Assembly: GCA_963717125.1 (NCBI GenBank)
Contig: CAVQVG010000006.1
Location: 310,001 to 374,000, forward strand
Direction: 5' to 3'
DNA: 64,000 nt
DNA from: RYN-230 sp963717125
GTDB lineage: Bacteria > Actinomycetota > Actinomycetes > Streptosporangiales > Streptosporangiaceae
The notes below the pieces were generated by a model. That model did not search any database, was not told the origin of the DNA, and saw only the letters and a list, made by a program, of their open reading frames with translations. Positions 7,973 to 17,159 of this stretch are shown one piece after another. Positions within the stretch are counted from its first letter, which is position 1, and every line of letters starts with the position of its first letter. Position numbers and translations under genes: made by a program.

Positions 7973-10900
7973 ATGACCTCAGCCGGGTACCTCCGCTTTC
8001 CGCATGTTCAGGGTGACCTCCTCACGTTCATCGCCGAGGACGACGTGTGGCTGGCCCCGGTCGGCGGCGGCCGCGCCTGGCGGCTGTCCGCGGACCAGGC
8101 CGAAGCCGCGCATCCCCGGTTCGCCCGGGACGGGGCCTCGGTCGCCTGGGTCAGCTGGCGGGACGGTCCGGCCGAGGTCTACCTGGCCGGTACCGACGGG
8201 GCGGCGCCGGGCCGCCGGCTCACCTACTGGGGCGAGCAGGCGGCCACCGTGTCCGGCTGGACGCCGGACGGCGAGATCATCGCGCTGACCGCCAGCGGCC
8301 AGCCGTTCGAGCGGCAGTTCTGGGCGCACGCGGTGCCGCCAGACGGCGGCCCGTCCCGGCGGCTGCCGTTCGGCCCGGTGGCCGGGGTGGCCATCGAGGA
8401 GGCCGCCCAGGCGTTGCTGAACGGCTGCTGGGGGCGGGACCCGGCGTACTGGAAGCGGTACCGGGGCGGCACCGCGGGCCGGCTGTGGACGGCCGCCGCG
8501 GGCGGCCCGTTCCAGCGCATCCTGGCCGGCCTGAACGGGCAGTTCGCCAGCCCGATGCTGGTCGGTGACCGGCTGGCCTTCCTGTCCGACCACGAGGGCA
8601 CCGGGAACGTGTACTCGTGCCGGCTGGACGGCTCGGATGTGCGCCTGGCACACCGATCACGACGGCGGTTATGCCCGGCAGGCCGCGACCGACGGGCGCC
8701 GGGTGGTCTATCAGTGCCGCGGTGAGCTGTGGCTGCTCGACGACCTCAGCCCGGACAGCCAGCCGCGGCCGGTGCCGGTCACCCTGGGCTCGGCCGGCAC
8801 CGCCCTGGTGCCCCGGCTGATCTCGGCCGAAGACCACCTGGACGGGCTGTCCTGCGACTACACCGGGCTGGCCAGCGCGGTGGAGGTCCGCGGCACGGTG
8901 CACTGGCTGACCCACCGGGACGGCCCGGCCCGCGCGCTGGCGGTGTCCCCGGACGCCCGGGCCCGGGAGCCGCAGGTGCTCGGCCAGACCGGCCAGGTGG
9001 CCTGGATCAGCGACGCGGGCGGCACCGACGCGGTGGAGATCGCCCCGGCCGCGGGCCCGGACCTGGTGCCCGGCAGCCCGCCGCCGGGCCCGCGCCGCCT
9101 GGCCGAGGGCGAGCTGGGACTGGTCAACGAGCTGGCCGCGGCGCCCGACGGGTCCACCCTGGCCGTCGCGGCCCGGGACGGGCGGCTGCTGCTCGTGGAC
9201 GTGGCCAGCGGCGCGGTCAGCCAGCTGGCCGAGTCCGAAGACGGCGCGGTGTCCGGGCTGGTCTACGCGCCTGACTCGGCCTGGCTGGCCTGGTCCCATC
9301 CGGGCCCGCAGCCGCTGAGCCGGATCAAGCTGGCCCGGCTGGCCGACGGCCTGGTGGTGGACGCGACCGAGGGCCGGTTCATCGATTCCGAGCCGGCCTT
9401 CACCGGGGACGGCAAGTACCTGGCCTTCCTGTCCGCGCGGATCTTCGACCCGGTCTACGACGCGCACTTCTTCGACCTGTCCTTCCCGTACGGGTCCCGG
9501 CCGTACTTGGTGCCGCTGGCCGCGGACACGCCGTCGCCGTTCGCGCCGCTCACCGCGGGCCGGCCGCCCGGGGACGGGGCGGACAAGCCGGACGGCAAGG
9601 AGGACGGCGGCACGGCGGACGGCGGTACAGCGGATCGCGGTGCGGGGGATCGCGGTGCGGGGGATCGCGGTGCGGGGGAGGCGGACGGCGGGAAGGCGGA
9701 CGGGGGCAAGGCGGACGGGGGCAAGGCGGACGGGGGCAAGGCGGACGGGGGCAAGGCGGACGGCCCGCCGCCGGTCGTGGTGGACGTGGCCGGGCTGGCC
9801 GGGCGGGTGCTCAGCGTCCCGGTCGCGGAGTCGCGCTACTCCGCGCTGCACGCGGTCGCGGGCGGGCTGGCCTGGCTCAAGGAGCCGGTCGTCGGGGTGC
9901 TCGGCGAGGGCGCCGCGGTGCCGGACGGCAGCAAGCCCAGGGCGGTCCTGGAGCGCTTCGACCTCAGCCGGCGCAAGGCGACTGAGCTGGTGTCCGGGCT
10001 GGACTGGTTCGAGGTCAGCGGCGACGGCGAATGGCTGGTGGTACGCGACGGCGCCGAGCTGCGGGTAGTCCCGGCGCAGCGCAAGGCGGACGAGGACGGC
10101 AGCGACACGATCGAGGTCGACCTGGCCCGGGCCCGGTTCCTGGCCGAACCGGCCGCGCAGTGGCGGCACGCCTTCACCGAGATGCGCCGGTACATGCGGC
10201 ACGACTTCTGGGTGCCGGACATGGCCGGGGTGGACTGGGACGGGGTGGCCGAGGAATACCGGCCGGTGCTGCCCCGGGTCGGCAGCCCGGCCGAGTTCGC
10301 CGACCTGCTCTGGGAGGTGGTCGGCGAGCTGGGCACGTCGCACGCCTACATCCGGCCGGCCAGCTCGCCGGGGGACGACGGCACCGGCGAGCCTGGGCTG
10401 CTCGGCGCGGACCTGTCCCGGGACCCGGACGGCAACTGGCGGATCACCCGGGTGCTGCCCGGCGAATCCTCCGACCCGCGGGCCCAGTCGCCGCTGGCCG
10501 CGCCCGGCGTGCTCGCCGGGGCGGGCGACATCCTGCTGGCGGTGGACGGCAGGCCGGTGGACCCGCTGGCCGGTCCCGGGCCGCTGCTGGTCGGCGCCGC
10601 GGGCAAGCCGGTGGAGGTGACCGTGGCCAGCGCGGACGGCACCGTCCGCCGGTTCGCGGTGACCCCGCTGGCCAGCGAGCGGCGGCTGCGCTACCAGGAC
10701 TGGGTCGCGGCCAACCGGCGGCTCGTCCGCGAGCTGTCCGGGGGCCGGGCCGGCTACTTGCACATCCCGGACATGATGGGTGAGGGCTGGGCGCACTTCC
10801 ACCGGGACCTGCGGGTGGAGATGGCCCGCGACACGCTGGTCATGGATATCCGGATGAACCGCGGCGGCCACGTGTCCGAGCTGGTGGTGGAGAAGCTGGC

Positions 10901-11375
10901 CCGCCGCATCATGGGCTGGGACATGCCGCGCTGGATGCGCCCGTCCACCTACCCCAAGGACGCGCCGCGCGGCCCGCTCGTCGCGCTGGCCGACGAGAAC
11001 GCCGGGTCGGACGGGGACATGGTGACGGCGGCCATCAAGATCCTCGGTCTCGGACCGGTGGTGGGCGCCCGCACCTGGGGCGGGGTGATCGGGATCGGCG
11101 ACCCGTTCCAGCTGGTCGACGGCACCGCGATGACCGTGCCGCGCTATGCCATCTGGCTGAACGGGTTCGGCTGGGGGGTGGAGAACCATGGCGTCGACCC
11201 GGACACCGAGGTGCTCATCTCACCCGCCGACTGGGCCGCGGGCCGGGACCCCCAGCTCGAGACCGCGACCCGGCTGGCCATGGCGCAACTCGACGCCCAG
11301 CCGGCCGCCCAGCCGCCCGACTACTCGGGCCGCCCATCCCGGGTCCGGCCGCCGCTGCCGCCCCGGCTCGCCTGA
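7973..11375 (+). CDS. Tricorn-type protease, frameshifted near 8646
   Basis: Two overlapping frames together encode about 1,133 residues with tricorn architecture: N-terminal beta-propeller repeats (WLAPVGGG, AFLSDHEGTGNVY), a second propeller, a PDZ-like segment and a C-terminal S41-type serine protease domain. Likely catalytic elements are GTSHAY (His), AGSDGDM (Ser) and ENHGVDPD (Glu). Tricorn proteases trim peptides released by the proteasome. The frame changes at 8646: removing one T restores DVRRHTDHDGG, which matches the family, so an inserted base or sequencing error is likely. A Gly/Asp/Lys-rich low-complexity insert (9590-9765) separates the two halves. The ATG follows a candidate -10 box by 6 bp, so the message may be leaderless. 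Confidence 0.85.
9633..9755 (+). repeat. In-frame 15-bp tandem repeats inside the tricorn gene
   Basis: Three copies of gatcgcggtgcgggg (DRGAG, 9633-9677) are followed by five near-identical copies of gcggacgggggcaag (ADGGK, 9681-9755). Each unit is five codons, so copy-number change keeps the frame. The repeats encode a flexible, charged linker between the propeller and C-terminal parts. Confidence 0.85.
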
Positions 11376-11389
11376 CCCGGCTCGGCGGT

Positions 11390-12271
11390 CTACAGCGGTG
11401 AGTTGTAGCTGCCGATCCAGTGCACCTTGAGCCAGGTCAGCGCGGCGGTCCAGGCGCCGGTGACCTCGAGCACGCCGACCAGCACCAGCAGCCCGCCCCC
11501 GATCCGGGTGATCAGCTTGGCGTGCCGCCGGGCCCACTGGAACGCGGTCATCCCGCGCTGGAACGCGAACGCCACGATGAGGAACGGGATGCCGAGCCCG
11601 AGCCCGTAGATGAAGGCCAGCACGGCGCCGCGCACCGCGGTGCCGGAAGTGAACGACATGGTCAGCACCACGCTCAGGGTGGGACCGACGCACGGCGTCC
11701 AGCTCAGCGCGAACAGCACGCCCAGCAGCGGCGCGCCGGCCAGGCCGGCCCGGGGCCGGAACGAGGGCTGGGCGATCCGCCCGGTGACCGGGAACCGGTC
11801 GAAGACCCCGGCGAACAGCAGGCCGAGCACGATGGTCAGGCCGCCCAGCACCTGGGTCAGCCCGGCCGAGTGCCGCTGCAGCACCAGCCCAAGGCTGCCG
11901 AACGCCAGCCCTTCGGTGGCGAACACCAGCGAGAAACCGAGCACGAACAGCAGCGTGCCGAGCATGGTGCGGCCGCCGGCGCCGGCCGCGGCACCCCCGG
12001 TGGTCACGCCTGCGGCGGGTGCGGCCACGCTGACGCTGCCGCCCGCCGTGGCCAGCCCGGCGGCCGGGGCCGCGACCGCGCTGGCCGCCTGCCCGTCGGC
12101 TGCGGCGGCCCGCTGGGCGGCGGTGCCGGACATGCCGGTCACGTAGGACAGGTAGCCCGGCACCAGGGGCAGGCAGCACGGTGACAGGAAGGTGATCGCC
12201 CCGGCCGCCGCCGCCACCGGCGCAGCCAGGATGAGCGGCCCGGACTGGACCAGGTGCTGCACACCACTCAT
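11390..12271 (-). CDS. ccdA: CcdA-like cytochrome c biogenesis / thiol-disulfide transmembrane protein
   Basis: A 293-residue polytopic protein of the CcdA/DsbD transmembrane family, which carries electrons from cytoplasmic thioredoxin across the membrane for cytochrome c maturation or disulfide reduction. Family signatures are LSPCCLPLVPGYLSYVTG near the N-terminus and SWTPCVGPTL in the middle, with the redox cysteines in both. About six membrane spans are apparent. Between the first and second spans is an unusually long Ala/Gly-rich linker (about residues 50-100). GGAGGGT precedes the ATG at a good distance. It converges on the tricorn gene with only 14 bp between the stops. No other cytochrome c maturation genes are visible nearby. 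Confidence 0.85.
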   Translation of the reverse strand: MSGVQHLVQSGPLILAAPVAAAAGAITFLSPCCLPLVPGYLSYVTGMSGTAAQRAAAADGQAASAVAAPAAGLATAGGSVSVAAPAAGVTTGGAAAGAGGRTMLGTLLFVLGFSLVFATEGLAFGSLGLVLQRHSAGLTQVLGGLTIVLGLLFAGVFDRFPVTGRIAQPSFRPRAGLAGAPLLGVLFALSWTPCVGPTLSVVLTMSFTSGTAVRGAVLAFIYGLGLGIPFLIVAFAFQRGMTAFQWARRHAKLITRIGGGLLVLVGVLEVTGAWTAALTWLKVHWIGSYNSPL

Positions 12272-12420
12272 CGGCGGACCCTCCTGTCCGGCACCAAGCT
12301 ACCGCCCGCAGCACCGCCCCGGCCGGCCGCCCCGGCGGGCTGGGCGACCGCCCGGCGGGCTGGGGTGGATCACACCATTGCCGGCGGCGGAGCCCGGCTC
12401 TAAGGTTCGGATGAGTCCCC

Positions 12421-12460
12421 GTGTGCGGTTACGTCCGGGCGTGTGCGATTACGTCCGGAC
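12421..12460 (+). promoter_or_regulatory. 20-bp tandem direct repeat upstream of the galactanase gene
   Basis: gtgtgcggttacgtccgggc (12421-12440) is followed immediately by a copy that differs at 2 of 20 bases (12441-12460). It lies about 55 bp before the galactanase ATG. Two head-to-tail sites on adjacent helical turns would suit a regulator. The rest of the 243-bp gap (12272-12514) holds the ccdA RBS and nothing else recognised. Confidence 0.45.
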
Positions 12461-12514
12461 TCGGGGGCCAGGGGTTGGTGCCGCGCCGCAGCGGCCAGCA
12501 GAACGGAGATCACC

Positions 12515-14218
12515 ATGCACAATGCGCCCCTACGCATGCTGTCCCGGTACCGGGCCGTGGCGACCAGCACCGCCCGGCACGGGTTAAGCCGCCGGCTGGC
12601 GGTCACCGCGCTGCCCGCTGTCCTGCTCGTGCCGCTGCTGACCAGCTCGGCGGCGCGGGTCCAGGCCGCGGGCGACGGGCCGCCCGGCGGGGCGGCGCCC
12701 ACCGTGAACTGGGCCCTGTCCGGGTCGGCCAGCGCCGACTCCACCGAGTCGGGCAACCCGGCGTCGAACGCGATCGACGGGGACGCGGGCACCGACTGGT
12801 GCACCTCGGCGTGGACCGGCACACTCACCGTCAACCTGGGCCAGGTCCGCTCGCTCAGCGACCTGGGCATCACCCTCGACTCGTCCAGCCCGTCGGCCAG
12901 CGCCACCATCAAGACCGCGGCCACGTCCGGTGCCTGGCAGGCCGTGCCGGCCGCCAGCAACGTCGCGCTGGACCCGGGCAACCCGATGTACATCCCGCTG
13001 CCGCCGGGCACCCGGGCCCGGTACGCCGAGCTGACCGTCTATAGCGACACGGGCGCGGATGTGTGCGTCGGCGAGTTCCGCACGTATGGGCCTGATCCGG
13101 CCGCGGCCGGGATGGACTTCGGCGGCGACCTGTCGTTCACCCCGCAGGAACTGGCCGCCGGGGCCAAGTTCACGTACCACGGCCGGCCGGAGTCGCCGGT
13201 GCAGATCATGCGCGAGAACGGCGCCAACTACGTGCGGATGCGGCTCTGGGTGGACCCGCCGCCCGGGTACAGCGACCTGGCCAGCGACCTGGCCCTGGCC
13301 CGCAGCGTGCACGCGGCCGGGATGAAGATCTACCTGGACATCATGTATTCCGACTTCTGGGCCGACCCGCAGCACCAGAACATCCCGGCCGCCTGGCAGG
13401 GCCAGGACCTGGCCCAGCTCACCGCGACCGTGCAGTCCTACACGCAGCAGGTGATCTCCGCGTTCGCCAGGCAGGGCACGCCGGTGGACATGGCCTCGAT
13501 CGGCAACGAGATCCGGAACGGCATCCTCTGGCCGGTCGGCGAGGTCAACGACCCGACCAACCCGGCGGACTACGACAACCTGGCCACGCTGCTCAAGGCG
13601 GGCGTGGCCGGCGCCCGGGCGGGCAACCCGCCGGGCCACCAGCTGCTGATCATGATGCATTACGACCAGGGCGGCAACAACACCCTCAGCCAGGCCTTCT
13701 ACCAGAACCTGGTCGCCCAGGGCGTGCCGTTCGACGTGATCGGGCTGTCCTACTACCCGTTCTTCCACGGCGCGATCTCGGCCATGCGGCAGAACGTGGA
13801 CGCGCTGGCCGGCCAGTTCCATAAGAAGATCGTCATCGCCGAGACGCAGTACCCGTGGACGCTGGCCAACGGCAACAGCCCGATCGGGGACAGCACCGGC
13901 AACTTCGTCTGGGAGCCGAGCCAGCTCTCACCCGGTTACCCGGCCAGCCCGGGCGGCCAGCTGTCCTTCGTCACCGACGAGCTGTCCATCCTGGCCCAGG
14001 TCCCGGACGGGCTCGGCGCCGGGCTGTTCTACTGGGCGCCGGACTGGATCCCCGGCGTGCCGTGGGAACCCGGCACTGGCATCGGCACGCCGAACGCCAA
14101 CCTCACCCTGTTCAACTCGCAAGGCGTCGCGCTGCCGTCGATCGGGCTGTTCCGCAACCCGGCCGCGGTCTGCCAGAGCTATGACCCGTGGGACGTGCCG
14201 TGCGTCGTGGGCGGCTGA
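12515..14218 (+). CDS. Secreted GH53 arabinogalactan endo-beta-1,4-galactanase with N-terminal discoidin/CBM domain
   Basis: A 567-residue exported glycoside hydrolase. The N-terminus has basic residues followed by a hydrophobic stretch ending in SSAARVQAA, a long Sec-type signal peptide. Residues about 65-195 resemble an F5/8 type C carbohydrate-binding module (NPASNAIDGDAGTDWCTSAW). The GH53 barrel starts near FGGDLSFTPQEL. Predicted acid/base Glu332 (SIGNEIRNG) and nucleophile Glu443 (IAETQYPW) fit clan GH-A, and the MRLWVDPP motif is typical of GH53. It would cleave beta-1,4-galactan side chains of plant pectin outside the cell. The ATG at 12515 is chosen for its ACGGAGAT ribosome site. 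No sugar transporter or regulator lies next to it. Confidence 0.9.
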   Translation: MHNAPLRMLSRYRAVATSTARHGLSRRLAVTALPAVLLVPLLTSSAARVQAAGDGPPGGAAPTVNWALSGSASADSTESGNPASNAIDGDAGTDWCTSAWTGTLTVNLGQVRSLSDLGITLDSSSPSASATIKTAATSGAWQAVPAASNVALDPGNPMYIPLPPGTRARYAELTVYSDTGADVCVGEFRTYGPDPAAAGMDFGGDLSFTPQELAAGAKFTYHGRPESPVQIMRENGANYVRMRLWVDPPPGYSDLASDLALARSVHAAGMKIYLDIMYSDFWADPQHQNIPAAWQGQDLAQLTATVQSYTQQVISAFARQGTPVDMASIGNEIRNGILWPVGEVNDPTNPADYDNLATLLKAGVAGARAGNPPGHQLLIMMHYDQGGNNTLSQAFYQNLVAQGVPFDVIGLSYYPFFHGAISAMRQNVDALAGQFHKKIVIAETQYPWTLANGNSPIGDSTGNFVWEPSQLSPGYPASPGGQLSFVTDELSILAQVPDGLGAGLFYWAPDWIPGVPWEPGTGIGTPNANLTLFNSQGVALPSIGLFRNPAAVCQSYDPWDVPCVVGG

Positions 14219-14257
14219 GTGGCGTAGGCGGCTGATCGTGATCGGAGGCTGAGCACA

Positions 14258-14292
14258 CCGGCCCGCGCGCGGGTCAGCCGCGCGCGGGCCGG
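14258..14292. terminator. Bidirectional hairpin between convergent genes
   Basis: A perfect 15-bp GC stem (14258-14272 with 14278-14292) has a 5-nt loop, GTCAG. It sits just downstream of the galactanase stop and overlaps the last codons of the opposite-strand membrane protein. There is no T-tract, as is common for high-GC terminators. Confidence 0.7.
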
Positions 14293-14759
14293 CCTCCGGC
14301 CAGCAGGAACAAATTCACCACCTGGCCGAGCAACGCCACCGCGGTGAGCAGGGCCATCGTCAGTGACGCGCCGTTGGAACCGGCGTTCACGAACGCGGCC
14401 CCGCTGGCGGCCGCGCCCAGGATAGCGAGCAGGCTGAGCCCCGAGGTCACGATGAACGCGGGCCGCCTGGCGGTCGCCGCGCGGACCAGCGGCACCACCG
14501 ACCCGATCAGCAACAGCAGGCCGAGCGCGGTGTGCACGGCCAGCCCGGCCGGCCCGTGCGACAGCGCCCGGCCGATCGCGGCGAACTCGCCGCCTCCTTG
14601 ATCGCGGGCCGGGATGGTGGCGTACAGGTTCACCCACATGCCCAGCCCGTACTGGACGAGCAGGGCGACTGAGGTGCCCAGGCTGGCCCGCCGGATGATC
14701 TCGTCAGTGCTGGGCCGCGTGCCCGCCGCCGGGCGGGACGCGACAGATGCCCCGGACAT
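14274..14759 (-). CDS. Small four-helix integral membrane protein of unknown function
   Basis: This 161-residue protein has four hydrophobic segments (about 28-48, 72-95, 104-126 and 133-155) and a short hydrophilic N-terminus. No enzymatic motif is visible and the family was not recognised. The ATG is preceded by GGAGGTG. It is divergently oriented from the MarR regulator at 14870, and the 110-bp AT-rich region between them holds an inverted repeat (14802-14820) positioned over its promoter, so control by that MarR protein is plausible. The stop codon lies within a terminator hairpin. Confidence 0.6.
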   Translation of the reverse strand: MSGASVASRPAAGTRPSTDEIIRRASLGTSVALLVQYGLGMWVNLYATIPARDQGGGEFAAIGRALSHGPAGLAVHTALGLLLLIGSVVPLVRAATARRPAFIVTSGLSLLAILGAAASGAAFVNAGSNGASLTMALLTAVALLGQVVNLFLLAGGRPARG

Positions 14760-14801
14760 TACGTGCCGTCACCTCCACTGGCCGTGCGCGGATACTTCAT
14801 A

Positions 14802-14820
14802 GCTAGATATTGTTTCTAGC
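14802..14820. promoter_or_regulatory. Inverted repeat, probable MarR operator
   Basis: GCTAGA-N7-TCTAGC lies in an AT-rich divergent intergenic region, unusual in this GC-rich sequence. MarR dimers bind palindromes of this size. It sits upstream of the minus-strand membrane protein and about 50 bp from the marR start. Confidence 0.5.
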
Positions 14821-14857
14821 AGAGATGATTGTTGATCGCAAGTATTTTGCATAGTGA

Positions 14858-14863
14858 TAGTAT
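14858..14863 (+). promoter_or_regulatory. Candidate -10 box of leaderless marR mRNA
   Basis: TAGTAT ends 6 bp before the GTG start at 14870. There is no Shine-Dalgarno sequence in the region. A TTGATC at 14832-14837 is a possible but distant -35 (20-bp spacer). Confidence 0.45.
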
Positions 14864-14869
14864 TGCCTG

Positions 14870-15352
14870 GTGGACGACGTCGCCGAGGACCCCGATGGCA
14901 GCCTGGCCTTCCTCCTGGTTCAGCTGGGCATGCACGGCGCGCGCGAGTTCGGCGAGCGGCTGAAGCCGCTGGGCCTGGAGCAGCGGCAGGCCGGGATGCT
15001 GGTCCGGCTGGCCGCCAACGAGGGCCGCTCGCAGCAGGCCATCGCCGCGCTGCTGGGGGTCAACGCCACCCGGATGGTCTTCCTGGTCGATGAGCTGGAG
15101 AAGCTCGGCCTGGTCGAGCGGCGGCGCAATCCGGACGACCGCCGCTCACACGCGCTGTACCTGACCGACCAGGGCCGGGCCGCGCTGGACCGGGTCCGGG
15201 CGGTCACCGCCGAGCACGAGCGGCGGATGAGCGCCGGCCTGTCCGCCGCGGAACGCGGCGAGCTGATCGGCCTGCTCCGCCAGGTGGCCGCCAGCCAGGA
15301 CCTGCGCCCGGGCAGCCTGCCCGGCTTCCCGCCGCACCAGTCCGGGGGCTAG
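14870..15352 (+). CDS. MarR-family transcriptional regulator
   Basis: This 160-residue protein has the MarR winged-helix layout: an N-terminal helix for dimerisation, a helix-turn-helix around SQQAIAALLGVNATRMVFLVDELEKLGLV, and the wing RRRNPDDRRSHALYLTDQG with its typical DxR motif. Such proteins usually repress neighbouring genes and release DNA on binding a small phenolic ligand or on oxidation. The neighbours are a divergent membrane protein and, downstream on the same strand, a truncated MFS gene, so a lost efflux system is a possible original target. Start GTG 14870 is favoured by the -10 box placed 6 bp upstream. Confidence 0.88.
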   Translation: MDDVAEDPDGSLAFLLVQLGMHGAREFGERLKPLGLEQRQAGMLVRLAANEGRSQQAIAALLGVNATRMVFLVDELEKLGLVERRRNPDDRRSHALYLTDQGRAALDRVRAVTAEHERRMSAGLSAAERGELIGLLRQVAASQDLRPGSLPGFPPHQSGG

Positions 15353-15431
15353 CCCGGCCGGCGCAAAACGCCGCGACTGGGGGCGGGCGGGGGTGTTAGC
15401 GTGCGGGCAGCCGACGGGGGAGACACGCTGG

Positions 15432-15689
15432 ATGAGCCGCAGCCTGCTGCGGATGGACGTTTCCCCGCTGCGTGGCCGCGGTAGCGGAAGCTTCCGGGTG
15501 CTGTACGCCAGCCGTAGCGTCACCCAGTTCGGCACCCAGGCCACCGACGTGGCCTTGCTAGTGCAGGCCAAGCAGCTCACCGGGTCGGTATTCGCGGTCG
15601 GCGTGGTCTGCCTGGCCCTGCCCACGTTCTGGCGATTTAGCGGCCGCGCGGCAGAAGTCAGCCGAGCGCCTGAAGCGCTGGCTCGATAG
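15432..15689 (+). pseudogene. Truncated MFS transporter remnant
   Basis: The first 60-65 codons (SFRVLYASRSVTQFGTQATD then VALLVQAKQLTGSVFAVG) match the first two helices of enterobactin-exporter-like MFS proteins, which are normally about 400 residues. After TGSVFAVGVV the sequence departs from the family and runs into a short unrelated tail ending at 15689, overlapping the 3' end of the minus-strand oxidoreductase gene. The remaining ten helices are absent, so this looks like a deletion. A GGGGGAGA ribosome site and a TAGCGT box upstream are still present. Together with the MarR gene it may have been a regulated efflux pair. Confidence 0.65.
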
Positions 15690-17025
15690 CCCGGTGGAAC
15701 GTGGGATATGCGTAGATCATCTCGCGCAGCCGGCGCACCGGAACGCGGGCGTGCACGGCCAGCGTGAGCATGCTGAGCACCTCGCCGCCGACCGGGCCGA
15801 CCGAGGTGGCGCCGACCAGGATGCCGCGGTCGGCGTCGGCCACCAGCTTGATGAACCCGTCGTTGCCCACCTTGTGGATCCAGCCACGGGCCGACTCGGA
15901 CAGCTTGCTGAAGCCGATGCGCACGTCGATGCCCTGCTCGCGGGCCTGCGCCTCGGTCAGCCCGACCGAGCCGATCTCCGGGTCGGTGAACGTGACCCGG
16001 GGCACCGCGTGGTATTCGGCCGGCGGCACCGGCTGGCCGAGGATGTCCGCGACCACGATGTTGGCCTGGTACATGGACATGTGGGTGAACGCGCCGTGCC
16101 CGGTGACGTCGCCGATGGCCCACACCCCGGGCGCCACCCGCATGTGGTCGTCGACCGGGATGGCGGGCAGGGACTCGTCCACGCCGGCCACGCCGACGCC
16201 CAGCCCGGCCAGGTCGGTGCACCGCCCGGTGGCCACCAGCACCGCCTCCGTGGTGACCTCCGCCCCGGCGCCGCCGGACAGGGTCACGGTGAAGCCGCCG
16301 TCGTCGTGCCGCACCGCGGCCGCGGTGGCCCCGGTACGCACGTCGATGCCGTCCCGGGCGAAGACCTCCTGGAGCAGCTCGCACGCCTCCGGCTCCTCGG
16401 CCGGGACCAGGTGCCGGGTGCCCTCGAGCACGGTCACCCGGGCGCCGAACCGGGCGAACACCTGGCCGAGCTCCACCCCGACCGGCCCGCCGCCCATGAC
16501 CAGCAGCGAGCCGGGCACCTCGGTGGTCTCGATGGCGTCCCGGTTGGTCCAGTACGGGGTGCCGGCCAGGCCCTCGATCGGCGGCACGAACGGCTCGGTG
16601 CCGGGGTTGAGCACGACGCCGATGCGGGCCCGCAGCACCTGGCCGCCCACGGTGACCTCGCCGGGCGCGGTGAGCCTGCCGTGCCCGCGGAAGAACAGCC
16701 CGCCCTTGCCGGTGAACCGGTCCACGGCCACCTTGTCGTCCCAGTCGTCGGTGGCTTCCACCCGGATCCGGCGGGCCACCGGCGCCCAGTCCGGCCGCAC
16801 CGTCGCCGCCCCGGCCATGCCCGGGATGCGGTTCGCCTCGGCCAGCAGGTTGGCCGCGCGGATCATCATCTTGGACGGTACGCAGCCCCAGTACGGGCAC
16901 TCCCCGCCGACCAGCCGGTCGTCCACGCCGGCCACCGACAGGCCCGCGGCGGCCAGCCGCTCCGCCGCGTCCTCGCCGCCCGGGCCCATGCCGACCACGA
17001 CGACGTCCACCGCGCGTTCCGTCAC
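15658..17025 (-). CDS. FAD-dependent pyridine nucleotide-disulfide oxidoreductase (dihydrolipoamide dehydrogenase-like)
   Basis: A 455-residue flavoprotein of the class I disulfide reductase family. The N-terminal FAD fold reads VVVVGMGPGGE, the redox disulfide is in GGECPYWGCVPSK (CxxxxC), the NAD(P) fold is MGGGPVGVELG, the second FAD motif is VWAIGDV, and the C-terminal His-Glu pair is in YPTFHRAIEPAL. The CPYWGC active site differs from classical Lpd (CLNVGC) and mycothione reductase, so the physiological disulfide is unknown. The GTG at 17025 is chosen over an upstream frame extension because GGGGGAGGT lies directly before it and the FAD motif then begins at the normal distance. It is divergent from egtA. 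Confidence 0.82.
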   Translation of the reverse strand: MTERAVDVVVVGMGPGGEDAAERLAAAGLSVAGVDDRLVGGECPYWGCVPSKMMIRAANLLAEANRIPGMAGAATVRPDWAPVARRIRVEATDDWDDKVAVDRFTGKGGLFFRGHGRLTAPGEVTVGGQVLRARIGVVLNPGTEPFVPPIEGLAGTPYWTNRDAIETTEVPGSLLVMGGGPVGVELGQVFARFGARVTVLEGTRHLVPAEEPEACELLQEVFARDGIDVRTGATAAAVRHDDGGFTVTLSGGAGAEVTTEAVLVATGRCTDLAGLGVGVAGVDESLPAIPVDDHMRVAPGVWAIGDVTGHGAFTHMSMYQANIVVADILGQPVPPAEYHAVPRVTFTDPEIGSVGLTEAQAREQGIDVRIGFSKLSESARGWIHKVGNDGFIKLVADADRGILVGATSVGPVGGEVLSMLTLAVHARVPVRRLREMIYAYPTFHRAIEPALQALG

Positions 17026-17077
17026 TCGACCTCCCCCAGGGTGCATGGGCTGCGGATCCCAGGGTATGGCAGGCTGG

Positions 17078-17093
17078 AATTCCGAGCGGAATT
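17078..17093. promoter_or_regulatory. Inverted repeat between oxidoreductase and egtA
   Basis: AATTCCG-AG-CGGAATT is a perfect 7-bp-arm palindrome, AT-rich for this genome, midway in the divergent 134-bp region. It may be the operator controlling one or both directions, for example a thiol-stress or redox response. Confidence 0.4.
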
Positions 17094-17159
17094 GCTGCGG
17101 CGGGGAGGTCGTTTCATACAACGTGGCCGGCGAGATCCCGACCCGGACGGGGCGTAGAG

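Noticed and set aside
9633..9755. Possible CRISPR or satellite array
   Set aside because: The units are contiguous 15-mers in frame with a protein, without spacers.
8277..11189. A 970-codon open frame on the minus strand opposite the tricorn gene
   Set aside because: It is a shadow frame of very GC-rich DNA: Arg/Pro/His/Gly-rich with no domain, whereas the plus strand encodes clear protease motifs.
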